From contig CALISO010000014.1 in assembly GCA_938041445.1 (NCBI GenBank), positions 1-51,482 of the forward strand: a DNA stretch of 51,482 nucleotides. The letters run 5' to 3'. Made by a program: the position numbers and the translations under genes. The DNA comes from an uncultured Saprospiraceae bacterium (GTDB taxonomy: Bacteria; Bacteroidota; Bacteroidia; Chitinophagales; Saprospiraceae). Positions 27,418-36,696 of the stretch are shown here, piece by piece (positions within the stretch are counted from its first letter, which is position 1; the number at the start of each line of letters is the position of its first letter). Under the pieces are notes generated by a model, which searched no databases, had not been told where the DNA came from, and was given only the letters and a program-made list of their open reading frames with translations.

Positions 27418-28227
27418 ATGCAGAATATAGATTTTTTAGATAATTCGAAATTTTTCCTCATTAGTGGGCCTTGTGCCATTGAAGGAGAAGATATTGTTAT
27501 GCGGATAGCAGAACGAGTTAAGGAATTAACGACGAAGCTCGATATCCCATACATCTTCAAAGGTTCTTACCGAAAAGCGAATCGGTCTAGACTTGACTCT
27601 TTTACAGGAATTGGTGATGAGAAAGCTTTAAGGATATTGGAAAAGGTCAAAACAACATTTGAGCTACCAGTCACCTCGGATGTCCATGAGTCAAAAGAAG
27701 TCAAGGCAGCTGGTGAAGTATTGGATGTTCTTCAGATCCCAGCATTCTTGTGTAGACAAACAGATTTATTAGTCGCTTGTGCAAATACTGGGAAGGTTGT
27801 AAACATTAAAAAAGGACAGTTCCTTTCTCCGGAGTCGATGCAATTTGCTGCAGCAAAAGTTACTGAGTCAGGTAATCCCAATGTCTTACTCACTGAAAGA
27901 GGGAATTCATTTGGATACTCAAACCTAGTTGTTGATTTCAGGTCAATACCAAAAATGCAGTCAATAGGTCATCCAGTAGTTATGGATTGTACACATTCAC
28001 TTCAAGAGCCAAATAAACTCAGCGGTGTTACTGGAGGAGATCCTACAATGATACAAACTATTGTCAATGCTGCTATTGCAGCTGGAGCTAATGGTCTATT
28101 CCTTGAGGTTCATCCAGATCCTTCAACGGCACTATCGGATGGCGCTAATATGTTACAGCTGGATAATCTTGAGGCTGTGCTCAAAAGAGCAAAAGTCATT
28201 CATCAAGCAACGCATTCGACGTTATGA
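27418..28227 (+). CDS. kdsA: 3-deoxy-8-phosphooctulonate synthase (KDO-8-P synthase)
   Basis: Condenses phosphoenolpyruvate and arabinose-5-phosphate to KDO-8-phosphate for lipopolysaccharide, in the cytoplasm. The 269-residue protein has SGPCAIEGEDIVMRIAE, FKGSYRKANRSRLDSFTG, the LCRQTDLLVA and ERGNSFGYSNLVVDFRS segments and MDCTHSLQEPN. All are family signatures. The residue before the GPCAIE segment and the CxDGx motifs suggest a metal-dependent form is possible but this is not certain. It heads a five-gene run and overlaps the next gene by four bases (ATGA). Confidence 0.96.
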   Translation: MQNIDFLDNSKFFLISGPCAIEGEDIVMRIAERVKELTTKLDIPYIFKGSYRKANRSRLDSFTGIGDEKALRILEKVKTTFELPVTSDVHESKEVKAAGEVLDVLQIPAFLCRQTDLLVACANTGKVVNIKKGQFLSPESMQFAAAKVTESGNPNVLLTERGNSFGYSNLVVDFRSIPKMQSIGHPVVMDCTHSLQEPNKLSGVTGGDPTMIQTIVNAAIAAGANGLFLEVHPDPSTALSDGANMLQLDNLEAVLKRAKVIHQATHSTL

Positions 28228-29777
28228 TAGAGACAGTTGAAGTAGCGATACGACCTAAATTTATTGAAGATAACGAACACATATTTGCGCAAGCAATCAA
28301 GAAACTTGACAACCCAAAGTCTAGTATCAGTGATTGGGCAATTGTAAAGCGATCAGTAGATGCACGAAGTCGTTATCCAGTCTTTAGATTAAGAATCGAA
28401 CTTTATATCCAAGAAGCTAAACAAGAAAACCCATCATATTTGAGTTCTCTTTCCAAAGTCATTGATCATAAAAAGGTGATTGTAGTCGGAGCTGGACCTG
28501 CTGGATACTTCGCAGCACTACAATTGATCAAGCACGGTATCACACCGATTGTATTGGAGAGAGGAAAGGATGTAAGAGCAAGACGCCGAGATCTCAAAGC
28601 GATTCAACAGGATCATACCGTCAATCCACATAGCAACTACTGCTTCGGCGAAGGTGGTGCAGGTACCTATAGTGATGGCAAGTTATATACACGATCACAT
28701 AAAAGAGGCAATATCCAAGAGATCCTAGAAATTTTGGTTGAACACGGAGCCAAAGAGGATATCTTAATCGATGCTCATCCACATATTGGTTCCAATAAAC
28801 TACCAGCAATCATTGCGAATATGCGCAATAGTATAGAGTCATTTGGTGGCCAAGTACTATTCGATACCTATGTAGTAGACTTCATCATAAATCAAGGTGA
28901 AATACTAGGAGTCATTGATGAGACGGGTAAGAATCATCTTGCTGATGCGGTCTTACTCGCAACTGGCCACAGCGCTAGAGATATTTTTGAGTTAATGGAA
29001 TCTAAGAAAATCGCAATAGAACCTAAGCCATTTGCGGTTGGTGTAAGAATTGAGCACCCACAACCATCAATTGATAAAATTCAATATGGTCAGGAACGAA
29101 GAGAAGAGAATCTACCAGCAGCTTCTTATCGAGTTGTAAGTCAAGTTGATTCAGTAGGCGTCTTCTCTTTCTGTATGTGCCCAGGTGGATTAATCGTGCC
29201 TGCTGCTACTGCTCCTGGAGAAATAGTCGTCAATGGTATGAGCTTATCAAAAAGAGACTCGCCTTATGCCAATAGTGGATTTGTCACTGCCATATCTAAT
29301 GAAGAAATTGCCCAATTTGGCTACAAAGGTAATCTTGCTAATATGCAGTTTCAAGCAGCTATCGAGAAGGCAATATTTGATAATGGTGATGGCTCACAAC
29401 AAGCTCCTGCTCAAAGGATGACTGATTTCACTGCAGGCAAAGTTAGTAACGATTTGAATTCATCATCATACATTCCCGGCATATACACTACTGCATTGTC
29501 TTCAATTCTCCCATCAATAATCTATAAGAGACTAGCCAGAGGCATGGAAGCAATCGGTAAGAAAATGAAGGGTTTCTATACTCGTGAAGCTAATGTGGTG
29601 GGGATAGAATCAAGAACAAGTTCTCCAGTTAGAATTCCCCGAGATCCAAAGACTCTGATGCACAATGTCACGGGATTGTTCCCTTGTGGAGAAGGCGCTG
29701 GCTATGCTGGAGGAATATTGTCAGCTGCTATGGATGGTCGAAGAGTTGCTGATGCAATATCACTTTATCTAGATTAA
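28224..29777 (+). CDS. COG2509-type NAD(P)/FAD-dependent oxidoreductase
   Basis: A 517-residue flavoprotein. A roughly 85-residue N-terminal domain comes first, then a Rossmann FAD site VIVVGAGPAGYFAALQLI-type motif at about 90-107. It continues with CFGEGGAGTYSDGKLYTR, LATGHSARDIFELM, and the C-terminal FPCGEGAGYAGGILSAAMDG that closes the FAD site. This matches the COG2509 'FAD-dependent dehydrogenase' family of unassigned reaction. The start overlaps the kdsA stop. No membrane segments. Confidence 0.9.
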   Translation: MIETVEVAIRPKFIEDNEHIFAQAIKKLDNPKSSISDWAIVKRSVDARSRYPVFRLRIELYIQEAKQENPSYLSSLSKVIDHKKVIVVGAGPAGYFAALQLIKHGITPIVLERGKDVRARRRDLKAIQQDHTVNPHSNYCFGEGGAGTYSDGKLYTRSHKRGNIQEILEILVEHGAKEDILIDAHPHIGSNKLPAIIANMRNSIESFGGQVLFDTYVVDFIINQGEILGVIDETGKNHLADAVLLATGHSARDIFELMESKKIAIEPKPFAVGVRIEHPQPSIDKIQYGQERREENLPAASYRVVSQVDSVGVFSFCMCPGGLIVPAATAPGEIVVNGMSLSKRDSPYANSGFVTAISNEEIAQFGYKGNLANMQFQAAIEKAIFDNGDGSQQAPAQRMTDFTAGKVSNDLNSSSYIPGIYTTALSSILPSIIYKRLARGMEAIGKKMKGFYTREANVVGIESRTSSPVRIPRDPKTLMHNVTGLFPCGEGAGYAGGILSAAMDGRRVADAISLYLD

Positions 29778-29786
29778 CTTTACATC

Positions 29787-30419
29787 GTGAATTTCTTAGC
29801 ACATAGCTTTCTGACTCCACAACCTGATGCTTGGCTTACTGGTAATATGGTTGCCGATCTAATAAAAAAAAGAGACATCCATCTCCTTGATGATGATGTC
29901 CAATTGGGGATTTATCTGCACTATGAGATTGATACATTTACTGATAGTAATCAATTTGTCACAAAAGCCACTCGCCTACTCCATCCTACTCAAGGTAAAT
30001 ATAGTCCGGTAGGTACAGATTTAATTTGGGACCTTTGCCTGGCAAAACAATGGTCAACGTATACTGATAAAAGCTTAGAAAAATATATAACGGAAGTCTA
30101 TGCACATTTGACAACAGCTGTTGATCATCTAGAGACAAAACTAGCTGACAAGCTTACCTACTTGATAAATAAAGACTTTCTTACGAGTTATACACAACCA
30201 GTATCGATGAAAATTATCTGTGAGAAGATAGATGCTCGGACAAGATTTAAGTCGAATCTTGTCCATTTAGTCGATGACTACCTAAGTTTAGAGACAGAGT
30301 TTAATGAGATATTTGCTGCCTACTTTCCTCAAGTGATATTAGAGATCGAGGGATGGAAAACAAACATTTTGAGCAATCATCATACAAATGATAGCAATAA
30401 TGAATTGATTAAAGAGTAG
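29787..30419 (+). CDS. acpH: acyl carrier protein phosphodiesterase (AcpH/DUF479 family)
   Basis: Removes the phosphopantetheine arm from holo-ACP in characterised AcpH enzymes. The 210-residue protein starts NFLAHSFL and has LTGNMVADLIK, then conserved His/Asp pairs (GIYLHYEIDTFTDSN, DLIWDLCLAKQW), as in the family. The start is GTG at 29787, ten bases after the previous stop; it gives the exact conserved N-terminus. It lies in the kdsA-to-pyrB run. Confidence 0.85.
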   Translation: MNFLAHSFLTPQPDAWLTGNMVADLIKKRDIHLLDDDVQLGIYLHYEIDTFTDSNQFVTKATRLLHPTQGKYSPVGTDLIWDLCLAKQWSTYTDKSLEKYITEVYAHLTTAVDHLETKLADKLTYLINKDFLTSYTQPVSMKIICEKIDARTRFKSNLVHLVDDYLSLETEFNEIFAAYFPQVILEIEGWKTNILSNHHTNDSNNELIKE

Positions 30420-30437
30420 CAGAGTTATATTTGCAAT

Positions 30438-30980
30438 ATGCCAAAGGGAAGAACAATTGTCGATACGATTAAATTTGGTATCATCATCAATAGGCTAGCC
30501 GAGCAGCTTGCTGAGAATCACGGTAATTTTGAAAATACCTGCATTATTGGTATCCAAGAAAAAGGTGTCAAACTTGCTAGTAGATTGCAACAACAGCTGC
30601 AAGCAACTCATGCGATTGAAGCTGACTTTGGAAAGCTTGATATTACATTCTATCGAGATGATTTCAGAGTGAGAGATAAGCCTCTAAAAGCAAGTGCAAC
30701 TCAAGTAGATTTTCAAGTAGAAGGTAGGGATATTATCTTGATTGATGATGTTGTCTACACAGGACGAACAATCCATGCTGCGATCACTGCAATTCAAGAT
30801 TTAGGAAGACCAAATACTATCAAACTACTCTGTATGGTTGATAGAAGATTCAATAGACACTTCCCAGTAAAGACAGACTATACCGGTGTCCAAGTTGATG
30901 CTCTAGACGAAGCATATGTCAAAGTATCGTGGGAAGATATCGATGGTAAAGATGAAGTACTAATATTTTCTGCAAAGTAA
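30438..30980 (+). CDS. pyrR: bifunctional pyr operon regulator / uracil phosphoribosyltransferase
   Basis: A 180-residue phosphoribosyltransferase-fold protein. The PRPP loop is LIDDVVYTGRTIH at 101-113, and GIQEKGVKLASRL near residues 38-50 and VDRRFNRHFPVKTDYTG in the C-terminal part match PyrR. In other bacteria PyrR binds pyr mRNA and can have UPRTase activity. It is directly followed by pyrB with one base between. Only 18 bases separate it from the gene before, so there is no room for a classic PyrR attenuator here; control might be indirect or absent. Confidence 0.92.
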   Translation: MPKGRTIVDTIKFGIIINRLAEQLAENHGNFENTCIIGIQEKGVKLASRLQQQLQATHAIEADFGKLDITFYRDDFRVRDKPLKASATQVDFQVEGRDIILIDDVVYTGRTIHAAITAIQDLGRPNTIKLLCMVDRRFNRHFPVKTDYTGVQVDALDEAYVKVSWEDIDGKDEVLIFSAK

Positions 30981-30981
30981 T

Positions 30982-31932
30982 ATGGGAGAAGCAACAACTT
31001 ATCAGACCTTAAGTACTAACCATCTACTTGGCATCAAGTACATCACTGCAGCTGATATTAATCTGATATTAGATACTGCTACAGAATTCAAGCAGGTCAT
31101 CAACCGTCCAATTAAGAAAGTACCCTCACTCAGAGATATTACTATTGCCAATATGTTCTTTGAGAACAGCACTAGGACAAAGCTATCGTTTGAGTTAGCA
31201 GAGAAGCGGTTATCTGCTGATGTGATCAACTTCTCTTCATCAGGTAGTTCTGTCAAAAAAGGAGAAACACTGCTCGACACAGTCAATAATATTCTATCAA
31301 TGAAAATTGATATGGTGGTGATGCGTCATCCTAGTCCGGGAGCTCATGTGCTGCTCAGCAAACATGTCGATTGCAATATTATCAATGCTGGAGATGGCAC
31401 ACACGAACATCCTACTCAAGCCTTACTCGATGCCTATAGTATGCGAGAGAACATTGGTAATCTCAAGGGTAAAAAGGTAGTCATCATTGGAGATATCAAA
31501 CATAGCCGTGTGGCACTCTCTAACATTTTTTGCTTGACAAAGTTAGGTGCGAAAGTAATGGTATGCGGACCTGCAACATTAATACCACCTAACATCCAAT
31601 CACTTGGCGTCACTGTGGAACATAATATAGATAAAGCACTAGCATGGTGTGATGTTGCCAATGTGTTAAGAATTCAACTGGAAAGGCAAAATATAAGTTA
31701 TATCCCATCCCTCAGAGAATATGCGATGTACTATGGCGTAAATATGGACAGAGTAAATAAACTAGATAAAGAAATTGTCATTATGCACCCTGGACCTATC
31801 AATAGAGGCGTGGAGATTACAAGCGAAGTTGCCGATTCAGAACACTCAATCATCCTAGATCAAGTCGAAAATGGTGTCGCGATCCGGATGGCTGTGTTAT
31901 ATCTACTCGCCAGAAGGAAACAAAACAAATAG
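30982..31932 (+). CDS. pyrB: aspartate carbamoyltransferase catalytic subunit
   Basis: Makes carbamoyl-aspartate, the committed step of pyrimidine synthesis. The 316-residue protein has the carbamoyl-phosphate motif STRTK at about 63-67, the RHPSPGAHV and HPTQALLDAYS motif (HPTQ at 143-146), and HPGPINRGVEI near the C-terminus. These are all ATCase residues. No pyrI regulatory subunit lies next to it. It is cotranscribed with pyrR. Confidence 0.96.
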   Translation: MGEATTYQTLSTNHLLGIKYITAADINLILDTATEFKQVINRPIKKVPSLRDITIANMFFENSTRTKLSFELAEKRLSADVINFSSSGSSVKKGETLLDTVNNILSMKIDMVVMRHPSPGAHVLLSKHVDCNIINAGDGTHEHPTQALLDAYSMRENIGNLKGKKVVIIGDIKHSRVALSNIFCLTKLGAKVMVCGPATLIPPNIQSLGVTVEHNIDKALAWCDVANVLRIQLERQNISYIPSLREYAMYYGVNMDRVNKLDKEIVIMHPGPINRGVEITSEVADSEHSIILDQVENGVAIRMAVLYLLARRKQNK

Positions 31933-31989
31933 AAATCTTGTATTCATTATTGGTTGGGGCACTCTTGTTATTAATCCAATCAGATAAAC

Positions 31990-33447
31990 ATGTTATTCTT
32001 ATACCCTATGCAACAACTATTACATATCAAGTCACTATTGATTATTGGGCTCAGCTTTGCTTTTTACCTAAGCCAACCAGCCGACCTTAATGCCCAATCT
32101 TACAAGGTAGATATCACAATGACAGATTACCAAAGTGACACTTTGATTGTGGGCTACTACTATGCTGAACGTCAATTGGTGAGAGATACCCTAATCTCTA
32201 AAAATCAAAAGAACTTCGTGTGGGAAGGTGATGAACCACTTCATACAGGAGTCTACATCTTGCTTACTGCTCCTGACAAGAACTTTATCCAATTTTTCGT
32301 CAATGATCACTATCCCAAATTTAGTATCAAGAGTAATGGGGATATGTCGGAAATTTCTTTCAAACAAAGTCCTGACAATGTATTGTTTAATGAGTATGTA
32401 CGTTTCGTCTCAGAAATGAAAGCTGAAATAGAACCTATCAGAAGACAATATGAGTCTGCAAGTGAAGAAGATAAAGTCAGGCTAAATGCTAAAATGGATG
32501 CGCAAGATCAAAAAGTACGTCAGAAACAAGAAGAAATGATGGCTTCGGCTCCAGAGTCATTTACGACTAAAACAATCAAGTCAACCTTACCAATCAAATA
32601 TCCTGACCCGCCTGCTGGTCTTGAAGGTAGAGACTTAGAATATTTTCAATTTGAGAATTATAGAGAGCATTATTTTGATCATGTTGACTTGAGTGATTCA
32701 ACATTAATTTATACACCATTTCTAGATACTCGGATTGAATATTACATAGATAAGTTGACAGTACAACTACCAGATTCGATTAATATGTCCCTAGATTACA
32801 TTCTAGGGCAAATGGATCCGGATAGCCAAATGTTCAGGTATTACTTGAGCAAACTTTACAATAAGTATATCCAATCAAAAATGGTCGGTATGGATGCTGT
32901 AGTTGTTCACCTATCAGATAATTATTACGGTAAAGGACTGGCAAAATGGGCTGACGAAGAAACATTAGAAAAAATCTTGGACAATGCAAATAAGTCCAGA
33001 CCTTCCCTCATTGGGAAAACTGCTAAGGACATCCAAGTCGAGCTCCAAGATGGAACTCCGATAAAAATCAGTGATATTGATTATGAATATTTAGTCTTAT
33101 TGTTCTGGGCTCCAGATTGTGGACATTGTAAGAAAGCAATGCCGGATGTGATAGAATTTGAAGAAGCATTCAGAAGTGAAAACATCAAAATTATGTCTGT
33201 CTGTACCAAGTATCAGGAGAAAGTACCAAAGTGTTGGGAGTCTATCGAAGAAAAAGGAATGCAAAATTTCATCAATACGGCTGACCCTCTTGGGAAATCT
33301 AGGTTCAAATCATATTTTGACATCAGAACGACACCTAAGATTTATATCTTGAATAAAGAAAGACAAATCATTATCAAAGGCATCGGTGCTAATCAATTGA
33401 CTGATGTAATGACGGATATCCTCAAAAGAGATGAATTGGAAAATTAA
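31990..33447 (+). CDS. secreted thioredoxin-like protein (DUF4369/DUF5106-type)
   Basis: A 485-residue exported protein. A signal sequence lies in residues about 12-36 (the second Met at 32008 may be the real start). The N-terminal region of short strands (YKVDITMTDY, TGVYILL) resembles the DUF4369 domain. The middle is helical with many charged residues (DUF5106-like). The C-terminal domain is thioredoxin-like with CGHC at about residue 376 and a cis-Pro in TTPKIYIL. Such proteins are thought to be periplasmic thiol-disulfide factors in Bacteroidota; the substrate is unknown. It stands alone with 57 bases before it. Confidence 0.8.
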   Translation: MLFLYPMQQLLHIKSLLIIGLSFAFYLSQPADLNAQSYKVDITMTDYQSDTLIVGYYYAERQLVRDTLISKNQKNFVWEGDEPLHTGVYILLTAPDKNFIQFFVNDHYPKFSIKSNGDMSEISFKQSPDNVLFNEYVRFVSEMKAEIEPIRRQYESASEEDKVRLNAKMDAQDQKVRQKQEEMMASAPESFTTKTIKSTLPIKYPDPPAGLEGRDLEYFQFENYREHYFDHVDLSDSTLIYTPFLDTRIEYYIDKLTVQLPDSINMSLDYILGQMDPDSQMFRYYLSKLYNKYIQSKMVGMDAVVVHLSDNYYGKGLAKWADEETLEKILDNANKSRPSLIGKTAKDIQVELQDGTPIKISDIDYEYLVLLFWAPDCGHCKKAMPDVIEFEEAFRSENIKIMSVCTKYQEKVPKCWESIEEKGMQNFINTADPLGKSRFKSYFDIRTTPKIYILNKERQIIIKGIGANQLTDVMTDILKRDELEN

Positions 33448-33591
33448 GAGTTTGCTATCGTTTTTTTCAAGGCTTTGAGAATGATCTACTTGGATTTGAT
33501 TGGATTAGATGCCCTTTCTTTCTTAACTAAGGGAAGGAATATGGATGGGTAAAACACTAAAGATGGTGCAATTTATAAACGAAAAGCTCAT

Positions 33592-34086
33592 CTATCCTAA
33601 CTTCTCAAAATATCCAGTCTGCTTATTCTTTCGAACATTGTCCCACTTAAAATACTGGCCGTTCATCACAATGTATACTCCTGGCCCTAAGCACTGAACA
33701 AATGCAAGGCTTGACCCAAGATTAAAGAATCCATCAGACGAATGTCCAAATGCATATGGAATCATAGCACCAGTTAGTACAATTGTTTTAGGTGACAACT
33801 CTACATTATTGGCAAGTACTCGTGCAGTTTCTACCATAGTGTCTGTACCATGAGTAATGACAATATCGATACTTTCCGTCTTTTCGCAATTGTGTGAGAC
33901 AATATTTCGATCTTCATCAGTCATCTCTAAGCTGTCCATCATCATCAATGTTTTGATATCAAGCTCTACGGTACATCGACCTCTTTCAAACATTTCACGC
34001 AAGTGTGTATCCTTGAAGTACAACTCTCCAGTCTTGAAATTGTAATCCTTGTCAAATGTGCCTCCAGTAACGAATATCTGTACCAT
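33592..34086 (-). CDS. single-domain asparaginase-like protein (N-terminal domain only)
   Basis: A 164-residue protein matching just the N-terminal domain of type I/II L-asparaginase. It has the catalytic Thr loop FVTGGTFD near residue 8 and the THGTDTMVETARVL motif with the second Thr and the Asp. The TGAMIPYAFGHSSDG segment follows. Full asparaginases are about 330 residues, and the C-terminal domain is absent with no trace downstream. By hand alignment the Lys of the Thr-Lys-Asp triad is not at its usual place. The frame is intact with a clear stop, so it reads as a real small protein, probably not a normal hydrolase. Confidence 0.8.
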   Translation of the reverse strand: MVQIFVTGGTFDKDYNFKTGELYFKDTHLREMFERGRCTVELDIKTLMMMDSLEMTDEDRNIVSHNCEKTESIDIVITHGTDTMVETARVLANNVELSPKTIVLTGAMIPYAFGHSSDGFFNLGSSLAFVQCLGPGVYIVMNGQYFKWDNVRKNKQTGYFEKLG

Positions 34087-34118
34087 AAAAATCTATCTTA
34101 TTGTATTGCTATCAATCT

Positions 34119-34126
34119 CAAATATA
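34119..34126 (-). promoter_or_regulatory. candidate -7 box for the asparaginase-like gene
   Basis: TATATTTG on the minus strand fits TAnnTTTG and is 33 bases before the start codon. The expected -33 TTG is not evident. Confidence 0.3.
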
Positions 34127-34212
34127 GACATTAGAGAAAGACTATTATCTATTAGAAATATTGTCATTTCACAACATGTGTAAAAATAATATCATGTTAA
34201 TAGATTACGAAA

Positions 34213-34244
34213 TTGCATACAAAAATCAAATAGTGATACATTTG
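34213..34244 (+). promoter_or_regulatory. promoter of the aminotransferase gene
   Basis: TTG at 34213-34215, a 21-base spacer, then TACATTTG at 34237-34244 match the Bacteroidota -33/-7 promoter. It is the best match I found in the window. The start codon is 17 bases after it, so the leader is very short. Confidence 0.55.
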
Positions 34245-34260
34245 AGAAAATATATGACCA

Positions 34261-35469
34261 ATGGCAGTTGATAAACTCAATTACTTATCAGACAAAGTCA
34301 GAAATATGGCTGAGTCTGCAACGATAAAGATGGCCGGAATGGCTAGAGCAATGAAAGCTGAAGGTAAGGACGTAATCAGTCTAAGTCTAGGAGAACCAGA
34401 CTTTGATACACCAGATCATATCAAGCAAGCAGCTAAGCAAGCACTCGATGATGGCTACACCAAATATACTCCAGTACCTGGACTTATTGAACTTCGACAA
34501 GCCATTGTTGATAAGTTTAAGAGAGATAATAATCTAGAATTCACTACAGATCAGATTGTAGTCTCAAATGGGGCTAAGCAGTGCATCGCCAATATCTGTC
34601 TTGCACTCTTGAATCCAGGAGATGAAGTCATTATATTCTCTCCTTATTGGGTAAGTTATTCTGAGATTGTCAAGTTTGCTGGTGGTACTCCAGTACCTGT
34701 TCATGCTGATATTTCAGCTGACTTTAAAGTCAATGCTGGTCAACTTGATGCAGCCATCAATCCAAAGACTAAGGCGATACTTTTCTCTTCTCCTTGTAAT
34801 CCAACAGGATCCGTATATACGCATGATGAACTGACCAGTCTAGTCGAAGTCATAGACAAGTATGACAACTTGTTTATTATCTCTGATGAAATATATGAGC
34901 ATATCAATTTCACTGATGCCCATGCAAGTATTGGGACATTCGATGCAGTGAGGGAGCAGACTATCACTGTGAATGGAATGTCAAAAGGATTTGCAATGAC
35001 AGGATGGAGGCTTGGATATATGGGAGCTCCGGCTTGGATAGCAGATGCTTGTAATAAAGTACAAGGCCAATTTACATCAGGTGCTAGTTCTTTCGGACAG
35101 AAAGCTGCTGCTATTGCGCTATCGACAGACCTTAAACCAACTAAAGAAATGAAGGTTGCCTTCCTTAAAAGAAAGCACCTCGTCAAAGAGCTCTTAGATG
35201 ATATCCCTGGTGTCGTAGCCAATGATCCAAAAGGAGCCTTTTACTTCTTTCCGGATATTAGTTACTTCTTTGGTAAATCCAATGGAATATTGACAATCGA
35301 TGATGCCAATAGCTTCTGTGAAGTCTTACTACAAGAAGCAAATGTTGCTGTCGTGACTGGTAGTGCATTTGGCGATGAAAATTGCTTCAGACTATCATAT
35401 GCATCATCAGAAGAAACACTTAAAGAAGCACTAAAGAGAATCAAAAACTGTTTATCAAAATTCTCTTAA
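34261..35469 (+). CDS. pyridoxal phosphate-dependent aminotransferase, aspartate aminotransferase type
   Basis: A 402-residue class I/fold-type I enzyme. Visible are SLGEPDFDTPDH, the SPCNPTGSVYTHDEL turn, SDEIYEHINF with the PLP-binding Asp and Tyr, NGMSKGFAMTGWRLGY with the Schiff-base Lys at about 241, and RLSYASSEETL with the carboxylate-binding Arg. It most resembles bacterial type Ib aspartate aminotransferases (AspB-like); the exact amino donor is not provable. Followed ten bases later by an unknown gene. Confidence 0.92.
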   Translation: MAVDKLNYLSDKVRNMAESATIKMAGMARAMKAEGKDVISLSLGEPDFDTPDHIKQAAKQALDDGYTKYTPVPGLIELRQAIVDKFKRDNNLEFTTDQIVVSNGAKQCIANICLALLNPGDEVIIFSPYWVSYSEIVKFAGGTPVPVHADISADFKVNAGQLDAAINPKTKAILFSSPCNPTGSVYTHDELTSLVEVIDKYDNLFIISDEIYEHINFTDAHASIGTFDAVREQTITVNGMSKGFAMTGWRLGYMGAPAWIADACNKVQGQFTSGASSFGQKAAAIALSTDLKPTKEMKVAFLKRKHLVKELLDDIPGVVANDPKGAFYFFPDISYFFGKSNGILTIDDANSFCEVLLQEANVAVVTGSAFGDENCFRLSYASSEETLKEALKRIKNCLSKFS

Positions 35470-35479
35470 ACTTACACCA

Positions 35480-35932
35480 ATGAAGGAGTTGATATTAGAA
35501 GAAAATTTTTTCGATGAAGTTTTGTTTGACATAAAATTACCACAAGAAGATCTTGTACTCAATCCACAAGATGTCAAATTATTAGTCATTTGCGAAAGTC
35601 AACATTATGAGGAAGAAGCGTATCAATTACTTGCACACAATATTGTCAAAGCACTCGGTTATTCTATGAATGACAATGCGGCAGTTATGCCAGTTAATAC
35701 AAAGCACATTGTCAATCTTGCTGATATCCAAACTAAGGATTATAAATACATCTTGGTGTTTGGCCATCTGAGAAAGTTAGTTTCAACCCAAATTAATGTC
35801 CCACTAAATAGTCTGATGATTCTCAATGACCAAGAATGGGTGACAACATTTCCCTTAGAAGAATTCGGTGAAGATAAGAGTAAGAAGATGAGTCTATGGA
35901 ACGCCATCAAATTGTGGAAAATCACAGAATAG
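35480..35932 (+). CDS. hypothetical protein, conserved-looking, 150 residues
   Basis: A soluble protein with no signal peptide or membrane helix. It contains a predicted alpha/beta pattern: VKLLVICES strand, a helix in YQLLAHNIVKALGY, VMPVNTKHIV, YKYILVFGHL, then a helix in MSLWNAIKLWK. The overall order looks vaguely like the Psi (HolD) subunit of DNA polymerase III, but no signature residues support it and I assign no function. It sits between an aminotransferase and a pseudouridine synthase gene whose start codon follows its stop directly, so those two are coupled. Confidence 0.65.
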   Translation: MKELILEENFFDEVLFDIKLPQEDLVLNPQDVKLLVICESQHYEEEAYQLLAHNIVKALGYSMNDNAAVMPVNTKHIVNLADIQTKDYKYILVFGHLRKLVSTQINVPLNSLMILNDQEWVTTFPLEEFGEDKSKKMSLWNAIKLWKITE

Positions 35933-36622
35933 ATGCACTTAGAAATATTGTATCACGATGATGACCTTGTCGCCATAAACAAACCTCATAATCTTCTTGT
36001 CCACAAATCACGAATCTCAGCTCAAGACACTGTATTTGCCCTACAGCTATTGAGAGATCAGATAGGTAAGTACCTCTATCCCATTCATCGATTAGATCGA
36101 AAGACTAGTGGTGTTTTGATCTTTGGACTTTCTAAAGAAGCTGCTGCAAGTATTCATAACCAGATTCAATCTGGTGAGATAACCAAGACATACTTAGCTA
36201 TTTGTCGTGGGCATTTACCCCAAGAAGAAATGACCATCTCCTACCCTCTGACTAATGACCGAGGCAAGACACAAGATGCGATCACTCATCTTAAGTGTCT
36301 CAGGCAGTCAGAGCTTGCTATCCCTTATGGCAAATATCAAACAAGTCGATATAGCTTAGTAGAAGCAACACCCAAGACAGGTCGTTATCATCAAATTCGA
36401 AAGCATCTTAAGCACATCTTCCATCCGATCATCGGTGATAGACCTCATGGCTGTAGCAAGCAGAACAAACTCTTCCTTCAGAAGTGGCAAATGAGTACTA
36501 TGCTACTTCACGCATCTGAACTGAAATTTAATCATCCCACGACCAATCAACCAATCGCAATAGAAGCCGAATTCTCTAATGTCTTTAAGAGAATGCAATC
36601 AGAATTAGAGCTTGTTATATAA
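35933..36622 (+). CDS. RluA-family pseudouridine synthase, TruC-like
   Basis: A 229-residue RluA-superfamily enzyme without an S4 domain. The catalytic motif HRLDRKTSGVLIFGLSK (about 44-60) has the Asp, and YHQIRKHLKHI and HPIIGDRPHG further on match. The lack of an S4 domain and short size suggest a TruC-like tRNA U65 enzyme rather than an rRNA enzyme. Its ATG directly follows the stop of the gene before. Confidence 0.88.
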   Translation: MHLEILYHDDDLVAINKPHNLLVHKSRISAQDTVFALQLLRDQIGKYLYPIHRLDRKTSGVLIFGLSKEAAASIHNQIQSGEITKTYLAICRGHLPQEEMTISYPLTNDRGKTQDAITHLKCLRQSELAIPYGKYQTSRYSLVEATPKTGRYHQIRKHLKHIFHPIIGDRPHGCSKQNKLFLQKWQMSTMLLHASELKFNHPTTNQPIAIEAEFSNVFKRMQSELELVI

Positions 36623-36696
36623 GAAATCTCAAATACTATCTGTTCTTGACGATGATATGTAGAATCAAATAAAATCGTAAATTAACATAGCGATAA

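Noticed and set aside
33448-33591. Weak CCCTT/AAGGG hairpin and T-run after the thioredoxin-like gene
   Set aside because: The stem is only five pairs and the T-run is not next to it; not a convincing terminator.
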